DNA from: Heliopora coerulea
Taxonomy: Eukaryota; Cnidaria; Anthozoa; Scleralcyonacea; Helioporidae
DNA length: 64,000 bases
Assembly (NCBI GenBank): GCA_030142905.1
Contig: JASJOG010000560.1
Location: forward strand, 1 to 64,000
Direction: 5' to 3'
Position 1 is the stretch's first letter; each line of letters starts with the position of its first letter. Under the pieces are notes generated by a model. It searched no databases. It was not told where the DNA came from and saw only the letters and a program-made list of their open reading frames with translations. This document shows positions 1 through 11,470 of this stretch, one piece after another. The position numbers were made by a program, and so were the translations under genes.

Positions 1-612
1 TATGTTTTCTTCATTGCAATTTCATTCCTTTTTTTCTTTTTATATCCCTTTCTTTCTTTTTTTTTCTTCCTTCTTTCCTTCCATTGTTCCTCCCTCCCTT
101 CCTTCCTTCCTTCCTTCCTTCCTTCCTTCCTCCCTCCCTCCCTTCCTTCCTTCCTTCCTTCATTTCTTATTTCCTTCGTTTCTTTCCTCCTTCCTTCCCT
201 CTTTCCTTCCCTCCTTTCTTCCCTCCTTTCTTCCTTCCTTTCTTCCCCCCTTTCTTCCTTTCTTTCTTACTTTTCTTTGTTTCTTTGTTTCTTTCCATTC
301 TTTCTTTCTTCCTTTCTTTCTATGTTTTTGCTGTCTTTCTATATCTTTCTATTTTCTTTCCCTTTTAATTTCTTCCTTCCTTTATACCTTTCATTCATTC
401 TTTCCGCCTTTTTTATTTCTTTCTCCTTACAACCTTTCTTTTTCTTTCTTTCTCTCTTTCATTCTTTCTTCTCTTCCTTTCTCTCTCTTTCTTTCTTCCT
501 TTCTTCTTCTCTTTTTTTCTTTCTCTCCTTTCTTTCTTTCTCTCTTTTCTTCCTTTCTCTCTGTCTTTCTTTCTTTCATTCTTTCGGATTTTTTTTTTCT
601 CCCCTGTTTTTA
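1..612. repeat. Polypyrimidine (TTCC)n/(TTTC)n microsatellite
   Basis: The + strand is almost only C and T, built of degenerate CCTT/TTTC units. Long open frames through it encode Phe/Ser/Leu/Pro repeats, and the reverse strand Lys/Glu/Arg repeats. Both are low-complexity artefacts and not genes. Purine-pyrimidine mirror tracts of this kind can form triplex (H-DNA). Confidence 0.95.
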
Positions 613-1622
613 AGTGTTGAAATTGAGCCTGAGTCTCACGTTTCAAAGTATCAGTCTCAGGAGATCAAAAACAATATTCTGAACATTTTAATTCCAACGT
701 TTTAATATGCGCTAAAATAAATACATTATACGATATGTAATTGCAGAGTAAACATTCGTATTTTACTTGTCATCGATCGTTACAGTCTCATTGATAAAGA
801 GCGAAAATATCATACACGTCACAGTTTTCTCTCAAAAAACATAAGACTGGATTTGGCACATAACCATTTCAAGATTCAAATACGCGGGTGGAAGAATACA
901 CCCATGGCGTCAGCCTTCCAAAATAAAAATGCTCCGCGGTTACTGCTTTACTAGGACAGTCTTTAAAAAATATGACCTTTGATACCTTAACCATAGCCTG
1001 TGACGGAATCTAATGGGGTATCTAATTTCATTATTTGGTCTGATCTCAGTTTAGTGTTAAATTTTTTAATGAACAAAAGCGTTTATCGTTTTACAGTAAA
1101 GTTTCTCCTGTGAGTGCGAGGGAGAAGCATCCCATGATGCTTTAGTACAATTTTAATTTATGCTAATTTATGAAAACATACCCAACATAATTGATAAATT
1201 TGTCTTACCAATTTTGGGAGGAGTACACCGAGGAGGGCTGGATCAAGCATGCATGCGTTCATTAACTTTTCCTGGCCCTCCAATGAGGGCCAGCCCTTCG
1301 GAGTGCATATGAAAAATTTCACATGCAAACGAAAAGAAATTTTACAAGGAATTACACAGACAGGCGAGATATTGACAAAAATAGCTAGCTCTACTAGGAG
1401 AGTTGGCTCGCTTCCAAATAAACATCACCTTATTGCATGGTTAGACAGCCGATGAGCTCGCCTCATTTTCACGTGCAGAATGGATGACGAACTCAGCCAT
1501 GAAATAAAGACAAATACAGATTTGTGTTTTCTAATTCAGAGGTTGGTAACTGCCTTGACTAGTCTCGAAGAATTCCAGCCTTTCGCGCAAAGGTCCTTTG
1601 TCAGAGAAAGATACGTGTAGGA
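613..1622. other. Intergenic; dispersed-repeat fragment at about 1205-1460
   Basis: No gene seen. About 1205-1460 resembles stretches inside the two large repeat copies (about 16,380-16,660 and 31,050-31,320): all share a block of GAGGGCTGG/AGGAGGGCTGG units and a TTTTACAAGG stretch. It is therefore a third, diverged fragment of the same dispersed repeat. The rest shows nothing recognisable. Confidence 0.5.
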
Positions 1623-1960
1623 TAGACCCGGAGCCCAGAGGTGGGAGCCTAGCTGAAAAAGTAACCTATCTTTATGCACACAACAGTGATCTACATACAC
1701 GGTTTTGTACGGAAAATGGACGTCTGCCTGACACACACAGGTGGATATGGTCAGGGGGGGCCATAGAAGTGGTCAAAAAATTGAGCTAGATCAGCTCACA
1801 AGGAAACCCGATTAAACCAAGTGCAAAATGTTTGCCATGGTACTAGCTATTATAAATCACCACTGACAGACATTTTCAGCAGGGGTGTGGGGTCTGCCAG
1901 ACGACTTTAAATGCCAGCCAAAAAAATGAAATAGACCAGCTCATAAGAAAACCAGTGATA
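1623..1960 (+). repeat. Left terminal inverted repeat
   Basis: Inverted copy of about 10,950-11,292. It contains the motif GAGCTAGATCAGCTC (an imperfect palindrome) and the stretch CAGACATTTTCAGCAGG, both repeated in the right arm. Minor indels separate the arms, so the pair has diverged since insertion. Confidence 0.75.
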
Positions 1961-1980
1961 AATGTTAAATGGTAAGGGAG

Positions 1981-4540
1981 ACAAAGATTCGTACCATGAA
2001 CGTAGCAAATGAAACGGGCCAAGAGTATGCAGTTGTAACATATGATTTGCAGGTTGCCTTGAAAGCCTACTCAATACAAGCCATCGAAACCCCATTATTT
2101 GACAAGTTTGTTGGTAATGCTAGGCCATTTCCACATCAAGCTGGCGTTCTTCGGAGCAGTCGGTACATTTATAAATGAAAGTGGAATCGAATTCATCCTT
2201 AGCGAAGTTGACATCTTGGCCGAAGGTTCAATGACGGGGTTTATCAAGGGAAAGTTCTATAACAGATGCTCGCGAGTCCATGAACTACTGGCAAATGTCT
2301 TGGAACAAAAGATGTACGAATGCTTTCTCTTGGATATACCTGAAGAAGACCAAGATTTCTTCTAACAAGTGATGTCTACAGTATCTGTGGACCCCACACG
2401 AGCAAAAGAGCACCTAGCAAATACAGTTGTGGCCAATCAGCTGGAGAAATACGAGGAGTACTTCCTGCAGGTTCTCGATGGAAATCTCGGGTCAACTGCT
2501 CAGTTTTGGGCCATTTACATCTTTCTTATCAATCGTCTCCACAGGGAGCTACAGAGGTGTATTAAAACGAACGACATTGGTGGCTACATTCAAGTATTTC
2601 CAACACTGCTGGTGGTTTACTTCGCCCTGAACCGACCAAACTACGCTAGATGGGGCACACTGTTTCTGCATAAGATGAAAAGTGCTGACCAGAAGATGCG
2701 TGAGATATTGGAAAAAGGTGCGTTTTCCATAAGACGCACAAAGAAGAGCTACAGCAGATCGTGCTGTCGATCTTTCCTTGGAGCAGACCGTGAATCGCGA
2801 TTCTGCATCTAGAATGAAGGGAATTGTGTCTTTCCGAAATTCTGAAAACGCAATGCGACGTTGGTCATTGAGTTTGACGCAGAGGGCTACAGCAGTTACT
2901 GAGTTGAGGACATTAGCGGGACTTGAACTGGAGGAAACTGCATCTACTCAATGCCGCTATTCAAAAATTAAGAAAGACAATAGTCAGATGGCAGAATTGA
3001 GTGCAAAAATTGACGAATTTTGCAATCCATTCAGAGATGATGCTCCAGCATCCTTAGTGAATGTTGCAACCGGTAAAGCAGCATCAAAAGCTACCGAATC
3101 CTATTTGCTAAATGTGCTGAAAAGAGGTCAAGACGAACGAGATAGATTTCAAGATAAATGGAACACCAACAGCAGTCGATTTCTTGAACCTGTGAAACGC
3201 ACGCGTGTACAGAACTTCGCTGCTGAAAATGTGAACAAGAAGCTACCCGCCTAACAGAAAACCAAGGCAAACGCGGAGAGCCTGAGGGACATGTTTGTAC
3301 GTATGCTAGTAGTCGTTTCAGAGAAGACACCATTTGACCTTCGGAAGATTATCTCCTATTCAATTACGATGTACCCTCTCGCACTTGCTCACTGTGACGG
3401 GACGCATGTGAAAACCAAAAAATCAGCGTTTCTTAAAAAGCTCGAGTCCTTCCAGACGAAGAAAATCACAGAAGCTGATCTGCCCATGAGTTATGTACAG
3501 ATCTACGATGGAGGACTTCTTGTACATGCCATTATCTCGCAAATGGCCACGGGAGCATCGTATGCTTCCATTGCTCGAACCATGCTGTCAGTTGTACATG
3601 TATATTCAGGCAGAGCTTACGAAGTACATGTTTGCTTTGATAAGTACGAACAAAACTCCAAAAAGGATAGCGAGAGAAAGTTGCGGAGTGAAGTTGACTC
3701 AATATATACAATAACCGGCCCAGATCAGATAATCAGGCAGAGCGGAAAGAAACTTCTCACGAATGCAGCATTCAAGAATGAACTTGCCAAGTTTCTCTTG
3801 AAAGAGTGGAGGAAGAGCAATTACTAGAAAATCTTTGGCGGAAAGACCTTACTTGCTTCTTCCGGGGGCGAGTGTTTCCAGTACTTTCCTGACGAGCACT
3901 GCAATATCACTGTAACCAGCACATCATACCTCCAAGGCGACCATGAAGAAGCCGATACGCTGATTGCTTTCTACGTGGCAAATGCTTCTGACGGAAATGT
4001 CATTGTTAGGGCATCCGACACTGACGTCTTAGTGATACTTACTGGTGCTGTTGGACAGAAAAATCGAGAAGCCATATCTACGCCTAACATCATCGTGGAC
4101 TCTGGCATGGCAAACAACCGGAGGTACATCAACGTGACCAACATTGCTGACGTCCTCAAAGAGCGTAATCCTGGTCTTTCTAGGGCACTGCTGGGATACC
4201 ATGTCTTCACTGGATGTGACTTCACGTCGGCCTTTCATAGGTAGGCACCTATATAGAGCATGTATTTTTTATTTTGATAAAAAAACAGTTAAAAATCACA
4301 CAACCCAAATAATGAAGATTATGAAGTAGAGAAAGTTGTTGAAGGAAATACATTGGTGGTCAACGATTGGAACCTATTTTCTCAATCCTGATGGTTTAAC
4401 CTCAAACTTTTGTTTCATTTTTTAGAAAATGGCAAAACTAAACCGTTCTCCATAGTTGATAAAGACAAGTCTGGTTGCTACGTTAACTTTTTCATCGGTA
4501 TGGGTGATCTCCCATATGATTGCGATACTGCATCACACTA
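1981..4540 (+). pseudogene. 5' part of a FEN1/XPG-like 5'-nuclease family gene, decayed
   Basis: The coding remnant resembles a large multicopy uncharacterised family I know from cnidarian genomes. Read on the + strand it has a frameshift near 2095, an in-frame TAA at 2363, a frameshift near 2770, a TAA at 3252, a TAG at 3825, and a one-base insertion just after the acceptor at 4425. The nuclease core is visible in order: IYDGGLLVH (about 3505), HEEADT (about 3945), SDTDVLVI (about 4015) and GCDFTSAF (about 4213). These match the acidic residues of the FEN1/XPG superfamily (an N-terminal Asp, the E-x-E region, D-x-D, and GCDY). An AG|GTAGGC donor at 4240/4241 and TTTTTAG acceptor at 4425 define an intron. 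The gene is then split by the LINE. The nuclease assignment rests on motifs; a role in mobility is inference. Confidence 0.65.
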
Positions 4541-4650
4541 TCCAAATCCTTAAAAACGTCTTTGTACACCTTAGTGAAAAGTTGACTTCGGAGGAACGTT
4601 TGGAGAATCTGTGTGTGAAGATGAGGACGCCAGAGTTGACACTGTCTTGA

Positions 4651-6309
4651 GTGGGAGACTTTGAGTCACTGAAGGAGTTTGCAAATACGAACTTGAAATC
4701 GGATGGTGAGTGGAGTTCCCCTGGAGGAGACAAGAAAGTTTTTACATATACCGATGGGCTCACGACTATCTCTTGGCGAAAGAGTAAAAAAGCATTGAAA
4801 ATTGAGGCTAAGGAGATTAACAGACTAAAGCTTAAACTGTGTTCGTTGGTCTGCGAAAGTGTCTTTGAAGGTGAACATGCCTTGACTGAAGCCGTGAACC
4901 ATAACGAGAATCTCTCTTGCTCGTGCAAATGTAATGAACTATTGGTCGATGTCGAGGGTACTAAGCTGGATGTGACTATTGCTGAGAAGGAGATTAGGCA
5001 TAACACTAATTCTATACAGAATATTGAGAACGGCCTTAAAAAAATACGCCAAGAAATTGACCAGATGAAGAAGAAATCCCTTGAAATTCATCAACAGTAT
5101 GCCATGTTAATTTCATCATCATTTGAATATTCAAATGCTGAAGATAAGGAAAACCCAAGGGAAAAGAATCGGCGATATAATAACTCAAATTCTACAAAAG
5201 ATGTCGCCATTAATGAAAGAATTATCTCCAAGTCACTCCACCGTGGAGAGAATCACAATCCTAGTATTAACACATCCGTTCCAAACTCAGTTGCAGGTCA
5301 GTTAGATGAATATAGAGAAAAGCATCGACAAAGGCATAGGCGGGCTGATGCACTTTGGATAGAACCAAAGCGAACACGTCCTTCCGCAACGTTATTAGTC
5401 AACGAAACCCAAAATTATGAATTACCGATTCGTATAAACCGTTATGAATCTCTACCAGATGAAGTGGCCCGTGTATGGCCAGCTTTTGACCAAGGAGTAC
5501 ATGACGAATGCATCAGCTCACAATATACGTTCAAAAGTCAGATCGCCAGCTACAGAGCAGCACATCAGCTTAAGCATAAAAAAACTACAAAAATGAATAA
5601 GAAACGAAATATCGAGCTGTCTCGACAGCATGAGCAACCAAGTACTAACGAAAGGAGAGTTCTACTGGTCGGCGACTCGATGATTAAACATATCCAACAC
5701 ACGAAAATTGAAAGACCATTTCGTGGGAAAGCAACTTGTCAAGTTTACAGTGGAGCAACCTTGAAAGACATACAAAACAAGATTATAGGAGGAAACAATT
5801 GTCAAGAATACAGCGCGATGGTGATACACGTTGGTACGAATGACCTAGCAAAAGATGATGCTGTAACCGTTCCTAAAAGGTTAGAAGGATTCATTCAAGA
5901 CGCACAGCAATTCATAAATACGATTGCCATCTCTGGTGTCATTAAGAGGGAAGATGGTAGAGTAACCGAGGGAAGAATTTACCTTTATAATGATCTCACT
6001 AAAGAATTGTATAGAAAACTGAATGTTCATTACATCGATAACAACAACATTCATGGATCATACTTGAATGGGTCCAAACTACACCTGAACAGAATTGGAG
6101 ACAAAGCCCTTGGTAAAAATTTTTGTTCCTATCTGAGATCAATACGTCAAGGTACTGACACCCACCATCCTTATGGTGACGAGCAAAATTTTTTCTTCAA
6201 GAGACATACAAACCATGCCCCGCTTCAAACTCTAGATATACAACGAGAGCAAGCCAAGAGCTGGAGAAGATATCTCGAGTATGTACATCATGTAACAACG
6301 ATGAATTAG
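4651..6309 (+). pseudogene. LINE ORF1 with SGNH-hydrolase (esterase) domain
   Basis: The N-terminal half contains coiled-coil-like, charged sequence with a CSCKC cysteine cluster near residue 89. The C-terminal half has an SGNH/GDSL esterase signature: VGDSMIKH (about 5670), VIHVGTNDL (about 5827) and LHLNRIGDKA (about 6080, carrying the His). Esterase ORF1 proteins are known in CR1/L2-type LINEs, where ORF1 forms the ribonucleoprotein with the element RNA. The frame continues upstream to about 4540 through an in-frame TGA at 4648, so the shown start is not the original one. ORF2 follows after 11 bp. Confidence 0.8.
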
Positions 6310-6320
6310 CTGAAGAAGGT

Positions 6321-9294
6321 ATGGTAGTGAACGTTTCTTATGAGACTGTCTGCGAACTCAGTTCTAGTAACATTTTGAATAGTGACATTAAAGGTAAGAT
6401 TAGTAGAATAAATAGCAATCTGATGGAAGAGTTCAAATTAATTCATGGCACCTCACCCACAGCTATGAACACCCAGTTTATAAATCATAACAGGGAGTCC
6501 ACTAATAATTATTCAAATACTAGGTCGGTGACTAAGAACATATTAAATAACTTAAGTGGATTTAAACTTACTCATCTTAATATCACCTCCTTGCCTAAAC
6601 ATTTCGACGAATTTAAATTTTTTATCACTGATAATCCAGTCGACGTATTTAGCATAAATGAAACAAGACTAGATTATACAATGGATGAAGATGAGATCAA
6701 TATTCCTGGATATCAATTATGTAGGAAAGACAGATCAAGAAATGGGGGTGGTGTAGCCCTTTACGTAAGAAATGTGTTTAATGTGGTTAACAAAATGCAT
6801 TTGGAGTCGGATGGGCTTGAAGCTGTATGTATTGAAATTGTAAAACCAAAATCAAAACCTGTACAAATTGTCTCAATTTACCGACCCCCGAATTCTGGCT
6901 CCGAATTTATGAACAACCTTGAAGGTCTTCTAAATGATTTAGATAATGAAAGCAAAGACATAATTCTCACTGGAGATTTTAATTGTGATTTATTATCAAA
7001 TGCTAGTCATGCTCATACAAACAGATTAACCGAAATTTTAAATTTCTATCAACTTGAGCAAATGATCACTGATCCTACAAGAGTAACAAATCGCTCTGAG
7101 TCTTTAATCGATATCCTGACAACAGACAGGCCAGAAAAACTATTAACGTCTGGAGTGTTAAATATTGGGATCAGTGATCATAGTCTCGTATTTGGATGCT
7201 TTAAAATTGATTTCCCAAAGACAGATCCAAAGCTGATCGAAAGCAGGAATTTTAAAAACTACCGAGAAGATCTGTTTAGAAGAGATCTTTTTGATGCTCT
7301 GAACAAATATGACTGGCAATCCCACAATCCTAATAAATTATGGGATATTTTTAAGTGCATATTTACTTTGATCTCCGAGGTGCACGCTCTTTAAAAATGC
7401 GCAAGGTGAGAAGCGAATATGCTCCGTGGATGACTTCAAATATAAAATGCGAGATGAACCATTGTGACTATTTAAAAAGGACGGTTGTTGCCTCTAAATG
7501 CGACAACCAATATACAGCATATAAGAAACAAAGAAATCGTGTCAATAACTTAATTAGATCTGCAAAAAAGAAATTCTGTTTGCAAACTATTGACCGAAAC
7601 AGAAATAATCCAAAGGAAATGTGGAAGAACATTAACATGATTCTTGGGCATCGTGGTCGCTGCTCAAAAACTACCTTAATACCTTCAATCAAAGACGACA
7701 ATACCACACTTACACAGGAGGATCAAATTGCGGAAACTTTAAACACATTTTTTAGTAACATAGGTGAGAATCTTTCTTCTAATCTAGGTGAAACTGATAG
7801 AGAATTTTCTGACTATATGGTACCAGTCCAGAATGAGTTTAAATTTTCAACTGTCACTGAAAATCTTGTCTCAAAAGTTATTAATGAAATGAAACCAAGT
7901 AAGGCAGCAGGTCTCGATAAAATACCCGCAAGATTGCTGGAAGATTTTTCGGTCGTTATAGTTCCTTACTTAACCAATATTTTCAATCTATCTCTATGTC
8001 GGGGTATCTTTCCTGATGATTGAAAACAGGCCCGAATCTCTCCAATCTTTAATTCTGGAGATAAAGAAGATTGTAGCAACTATTTACCGATATCTGTTTT
8101 GTCAGTCGTTTCTAAATTATTTGAGAAGTTGGTGTATTAGCAAGTCGACACATATCTAACCCAAAATAATGTTCTTACACGTTGCCAGTCTGGATTTCGT
8201 AGAGGCCACTCCACTGCCACATCTTTACTGAATACAAGCGATACTTGGTTGGTTAATATTGATCGTTGTCTTATAGATGGTGTTATCTTTCTTGAAATAA
8301 AAAAGGCATTTGACACCGTAGACCACAATATACTAATAAAAAATTGAAGTTATATGGAGTTAGAGGTGTCGCATTACAATGGTTCATCGCGTATCTGAGT
8401 AATCGTGGTCAAGTTTGTAAGGTCGGTAAGACCTTGTCTTCTATGGAGAATGTAAAAACTGGAGTTCCACAAGGGGCAAATCTCGGTCCTTTGTTATTTC
8501 TAATTTATATAAATGATCTACCTAACTGCCTAAGCAATTCCACCCCTAGTTTATTTGCTGATGATACTAATTTTACTGTAACTGGCACCTCCTCACAAGA
8601 AATTGAAGAGAAATTAAATAGAGAAATAAAAAACTTGCATTCCTGGCTGCTCGCAAATAGATTATCATTGACTGTTAGCAAGGCCGAATATATGATTATT
8701 GGATAGAAGCAAAGAATATCACACATTGAAACCGACCCTCGTGTGTTCATTAACCATCAAGTTATCAATCGTGTAGGCAACACCAAAACACTAGGTGTAT
8801 TCATTCATGAGAATATATCATGGAAAACGCATATTGAACGTGTTTGCAAAAAAGTCTCCAAAGGAATAGATGTTTTACGGAGAGTAAAGGATGTGATTTG
8901 TAAAGAATGTTTGGAAAGGTTATATAAGACTTTTGTGCTACCTCATTTGGATTATTGTTCCCTCGTATGGGACAACTGTGCCAACGACCTAAAAACACGG
9001 TTGCAAAAACTTCAGAACAAAGCAGTTCGCGTAATCACGGGAGACAGTTACTACTCAACAGCAACTAACACCTTGAAGAAATTGGGATGGAATACGCTTC
9101 AATGTAGAAGGGATGAAGAGTTGTTGTCACTAATTAACAAGTGCATGAGTGGAAATTCTCAATTAAGCCACTTATTTCATGTGTTAAATCGGGACTGTTA
9201 TGATTTGAGAAGTAATAACACTAAATTACATTTACCCAAACCGACCACAAATGCAATGAAAAGAACTCTTGGGTATCGAGGTACCATGATCTGA
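6321..9294 (+). pseudogene. LINE ORF2: endonuclease plus reverse transcriptase, broken
   Basis: 6321-7394 is an intact exonuclease-endonuclease-phosphatase-type endonuclease: INETRLD, SIYRPPNS, LTGDFNCDLL and GISDHSLVFG are all present. A one-base loss near 7390 shifts the frame to 7355-8023. That part ends at a TGA at 8021 where Trp is expected, and a further TAG lies at 8137. Another shift near 8340 leads to 8344-8706, and a TAG at 8704 precedes the last part to 9294. Reverse transcriptase motifs include KPSKAAGLDKIP, QSGFRRGHST, TGVPQGANLGPLLF and LFADD. The motif normally reading F-L-D-L-K-K-A-F-D has Glu in place of the first Asp (about 8291), another sign of decay. Six or so lesions make it non-functional. 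Confidence 0.85.
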
Positions 9295-9539
9295 ACTCTT
9301 TCTCTTAAAACAATTAATTACACGTCTTATTTTAATAGTCAAGATCTCTAACTTTTACCATTTTTATTCATATACATAGTGTTTTAGCTGTAGATATTCG
9401 ATTTTAATTGTGAATATATTCTCTTAATTATTACGTATTTTACTACACGGCCCTATGAAAAGCAACCCCTAGTTTGATGATCAGGTTACCGTGTCTAAAG
9501 ATATTTAAATAGATAAATAAATAAAATCTCCGAGGTATT

Positions 9540-10250
9540 GTTGACCTGCAGGTCGCCTCAGAGTTTGTCTGCCGTGTCTGCGCAGAAGCCAAGGCAAAAG
9601 ACGTCAATGAAGCCAGATATAAGAAACTGGTGCAAATGACAGCAAAAGTTTATCAGGTAATTAAAGAACAGAAACATTATGATAATGATTGTGGTTGTGG
9701 TTGTTGTTGTTGTTGTTATTATTGTTATTGTAATTATTATTACTATTTTTTATTTTTATTATTAATTATTTAAAACTAACTATTAACAGTAATTTAATAC
9801 AACTTAAGACTGGCGAATATCATTCTCTCAGCTATAACAACGTCTTTCAATTTCTTTTAGAATAATCCACTGGCAAACATCAAACGTGTAGATTGTTCCT
9901 TTCTGCTTCCTTCTTTGCCTACCCTGAAGATGAAGCTGCGACGAGCTCAATATGTTACCGCAATATGGACACGAGCCGTGACTGTGTATCCAACAAACGG
10001 TCTGTCACCAACCGACTATGGGTGGTATGTTGACGACGGTCTTCTAAAGCCAACATGGTTTGAAGGACCTCCTATACCAGATAGTTTGTCCTCCAGCGAC
10101 CAGGAGATAGAAATTGTAGACGACAGCAATACTGAGTTGGAAGTGGAAGGCGATGATGAACTAGAGGCATGGAGTGAAGACTCGGACTCTGGACTGGAAG
10201 ACGACGAGTTACAGAATTTTCGCACTATGACCTTTTATGGCATCCTTTAA
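9540..10250 (+). pseudogene. 3' exons of the FEN-like nuclease family gene
   Basis: After the LINE tail the family sequence resumes in one frame up to 9656, where a CAG|GTAATT donor follows. The next exon starts at 9861 after TTTCTTTTAG, joins in phase 0 and runs to TAA at 10,248. It includes a conserved YGWYVDDGLLKPTWF stretch and a very acidic, Ser-rich tail. Unlike the 5' part, these two exons show no internal stop. The 210-bp intron contains (GTT)n and (ATT)n runs. Confidence 0.6.
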
Positions 10251-10555
10251 CTGCAACCAACAGTACTATACTTTGCCAGTATTCACTATTGAATGTGGCA
10301 AAGCATAATTCTGGCTGCACTACTTAACTGATGCCATGAAACGTCATAATGGTTGAAGTATATGCTCAGAGACATTAACTGGTTACATGATCAACATCTA
10401 CCTGGTGCTATTTATTGTTATATCAACTATACAATACTTCACTGAGCGTTCTGGTAACATTTTTGGGCATTTAATAACTAATAAGGTGTAATTACCACTA
10501 TGTTTGTGATTAGGCCGAGATATGAAAGGTAATTATGCTAACCGTTTTGCACTAC
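10251..10555. other. 3' flank of the nuclease gene, nothing recognised
   Basis: AT-rich sequence between the end of the acidic-tail exon and the first tandem repeat of the right arm. No open frame of note and no repeat structure seen. Confidence 0.4.
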
Positions 10556-11292
10556 GAGCTGATCTAGCTCATTTTTTGGGGTGAGAATTCTAGGTAGTCT
10601 GCCAGACCCACCCTTCTGCTGAAAATGTCTGTCAGTTGTGATTTATAAAAGCTGGTGCTCTGGTGAACATTTATCACAGGTTTTCTTATGAGATGGTCTA
10701 TTTCATTTTTTTGGCTTGCATTCAAAGTTGTCTGGCGGACCTACCCCCCTGCTGAAATGTCTTTCAGTAGTGACTTATAGCAGCTGGTGCTCTGGTAAAC
10801 ATTTTGCACTAGGTTTCCTCAGGTTTCCTCATGAGCTGATCTAGCTCAATTTTTGGATGGGCATTCAAGATCGTTTGGCAGACCCACCCCCCTGCTGAAA
10901 ATGTCTGTCAGTAGTGGTTTAAAATAGCTGGTGTTCTGGTGATCATTTTGAACTTGGTTTCATCAGGTTTCCTTATAAGCTGATCTAGCTCATTTTTTGT
11001 TGGGCATTTAAGGTCGTCAGGCAGACCCACCCCCTGCTGAAAATGTCTGTCAGTGGTGATTTATAATAACTGGTACCATAGCGAACATTTTGCACTTGGT
11101 TTCATCAGGTTTCCTTGTGAGCTGATCTAGCTCAATTTTTTGACCAATATCTCACGACCCCCTGACCATATCCACAGGTGTGTGTCCGGCAGACGTCCAT
11201 TTCCGTACAAAACCGTGTATGTAGATCACTGTTGTTTGCATAAAAATTGGTTACTTTTTCAGCTAGGCTCCCACCTCTGGGCTCCCAGTCTA
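10556..11292 (-). repeat. Right terminal inverted repeat with ~140 bp tandem units
   Basis: Units starting with GAGCTGATCTAGCTC occur near 10,556, 10,690 (degenerate), 10,831, 10,977 and 11,117, giving spacings of about 133-146 bp. Each unit also carries CTGCTGAAAATGTCTGTCAG and a GGTTTCCT block. The last unit leads into the terminal ~175 bp, which matches the left tip. The palindromic GATCTAGCTC core repeated in subterminal tandem units is what a transposase binding array would look like. That reading is inference. Confidence 0.75.
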
Positions 11293-11298
11293 ATATGT

Positions 11299-11470
11299 TA
11301 AGGTAGATGAACGATCTTCAAGCTCGATGCTCAGAAAATGATTTCTGAGCCCTAGACGGGGATCGAACCCGCAACCTTCTGATGATTGGTTAGACGCTCA
11401 AACCACTGAGCTACAGATACTCAGAAATCATTTTCTGAGTATCGAGCTTGAAGATCGTTCATCTACCTTA
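11299..11470 (-). repeat. tRNA-derived SINE folded into a 51-bp hairpin
   Basis: 11,299-11,349 and 11,420-11,470 are inverted copies over 51 bp with one mismatch. The 70-base loop, read on the minus strand, is tRNA-like: an A-box-like TAGCTCAGTGG and a B-box GGTTCGATCCC, ending in the expected GTCTAGGGCTC. Related copies occur at 15,247, 29,877 and 61,056. It is not a functional tRNA, because the D and anticodon arms do not close properly and no CCA-proximal acceptor stem forms with the loop alone. Confidence 0.75.

Larger units (their letters stand above)
4540..9530 (+). mobile_element. CR1/Rex-like non-LTR retrotransposon (LINE), degenerate
   Basis: It has an ORF1 with an esterase domain, an ORF2 with apurinic endonuclease and reverse transcriptase, and a 3' tail of TAAATAAATAAA-type repeats ending near 9530. 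The exact 5' end is uncertain: I place it near 4540, because the ORF1 frame reads back to about there and host-gene similarity stops there. The insertion splits the coding sequence of the surrounding nuclease gene, whose frame resumes at about 9540. Multiple stops and frameshifts show it is inactive. It must be younger than the element that carries it. Confidence 0.85.
1623..11292 (+). mobile_element. Element with ~340 bp terminal inverted repeats carrying a FEN-like nuclease gene
   Basis: The left arm (about 1623-1960) and the reverse complement of the right arm (about 10,950-11,292) align at roughly 90 percent identity from the outermost TAGAC(C/T)(C/G)GGAGCCC inward. The right arm also carries extra tandem copies of a ~140 bp unit (10,556-11,130), of which the left arm holds about one. 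Between the arms lies one decayed multi-exon gene of FEN1/XPG type, itself interrupted by a LINE. The TA at each tip could be a TA target duplication, but no longer duplication is visible. Without the LINE the element is about 4.8 kb. I recognise no transposase of a known class in it. Whether the enclosed gene is the mobility gene or a passenger is unknown. Confidence 0.65.

Noticed and set aside
2..705. Overlapping open frames on both strands rich in Phe/Ser/Leu or Lys/Glu/Arg
   Set aside because: They run entirely through a CT-only microsatellite; composition alone produces them.
1249..1789. Short frames near the left inverted repeat
   Set aside because: They lie in dispersed or terminal repeats and lack conserved counterparts in the inverted arm.
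11340..11412. Minus-strand tRNA gene candidate
   Set aside because: A and B boxes fit, but the cloverleaf does not close and the sequence recurs as a dispersed repeat; treated as a SINE head.
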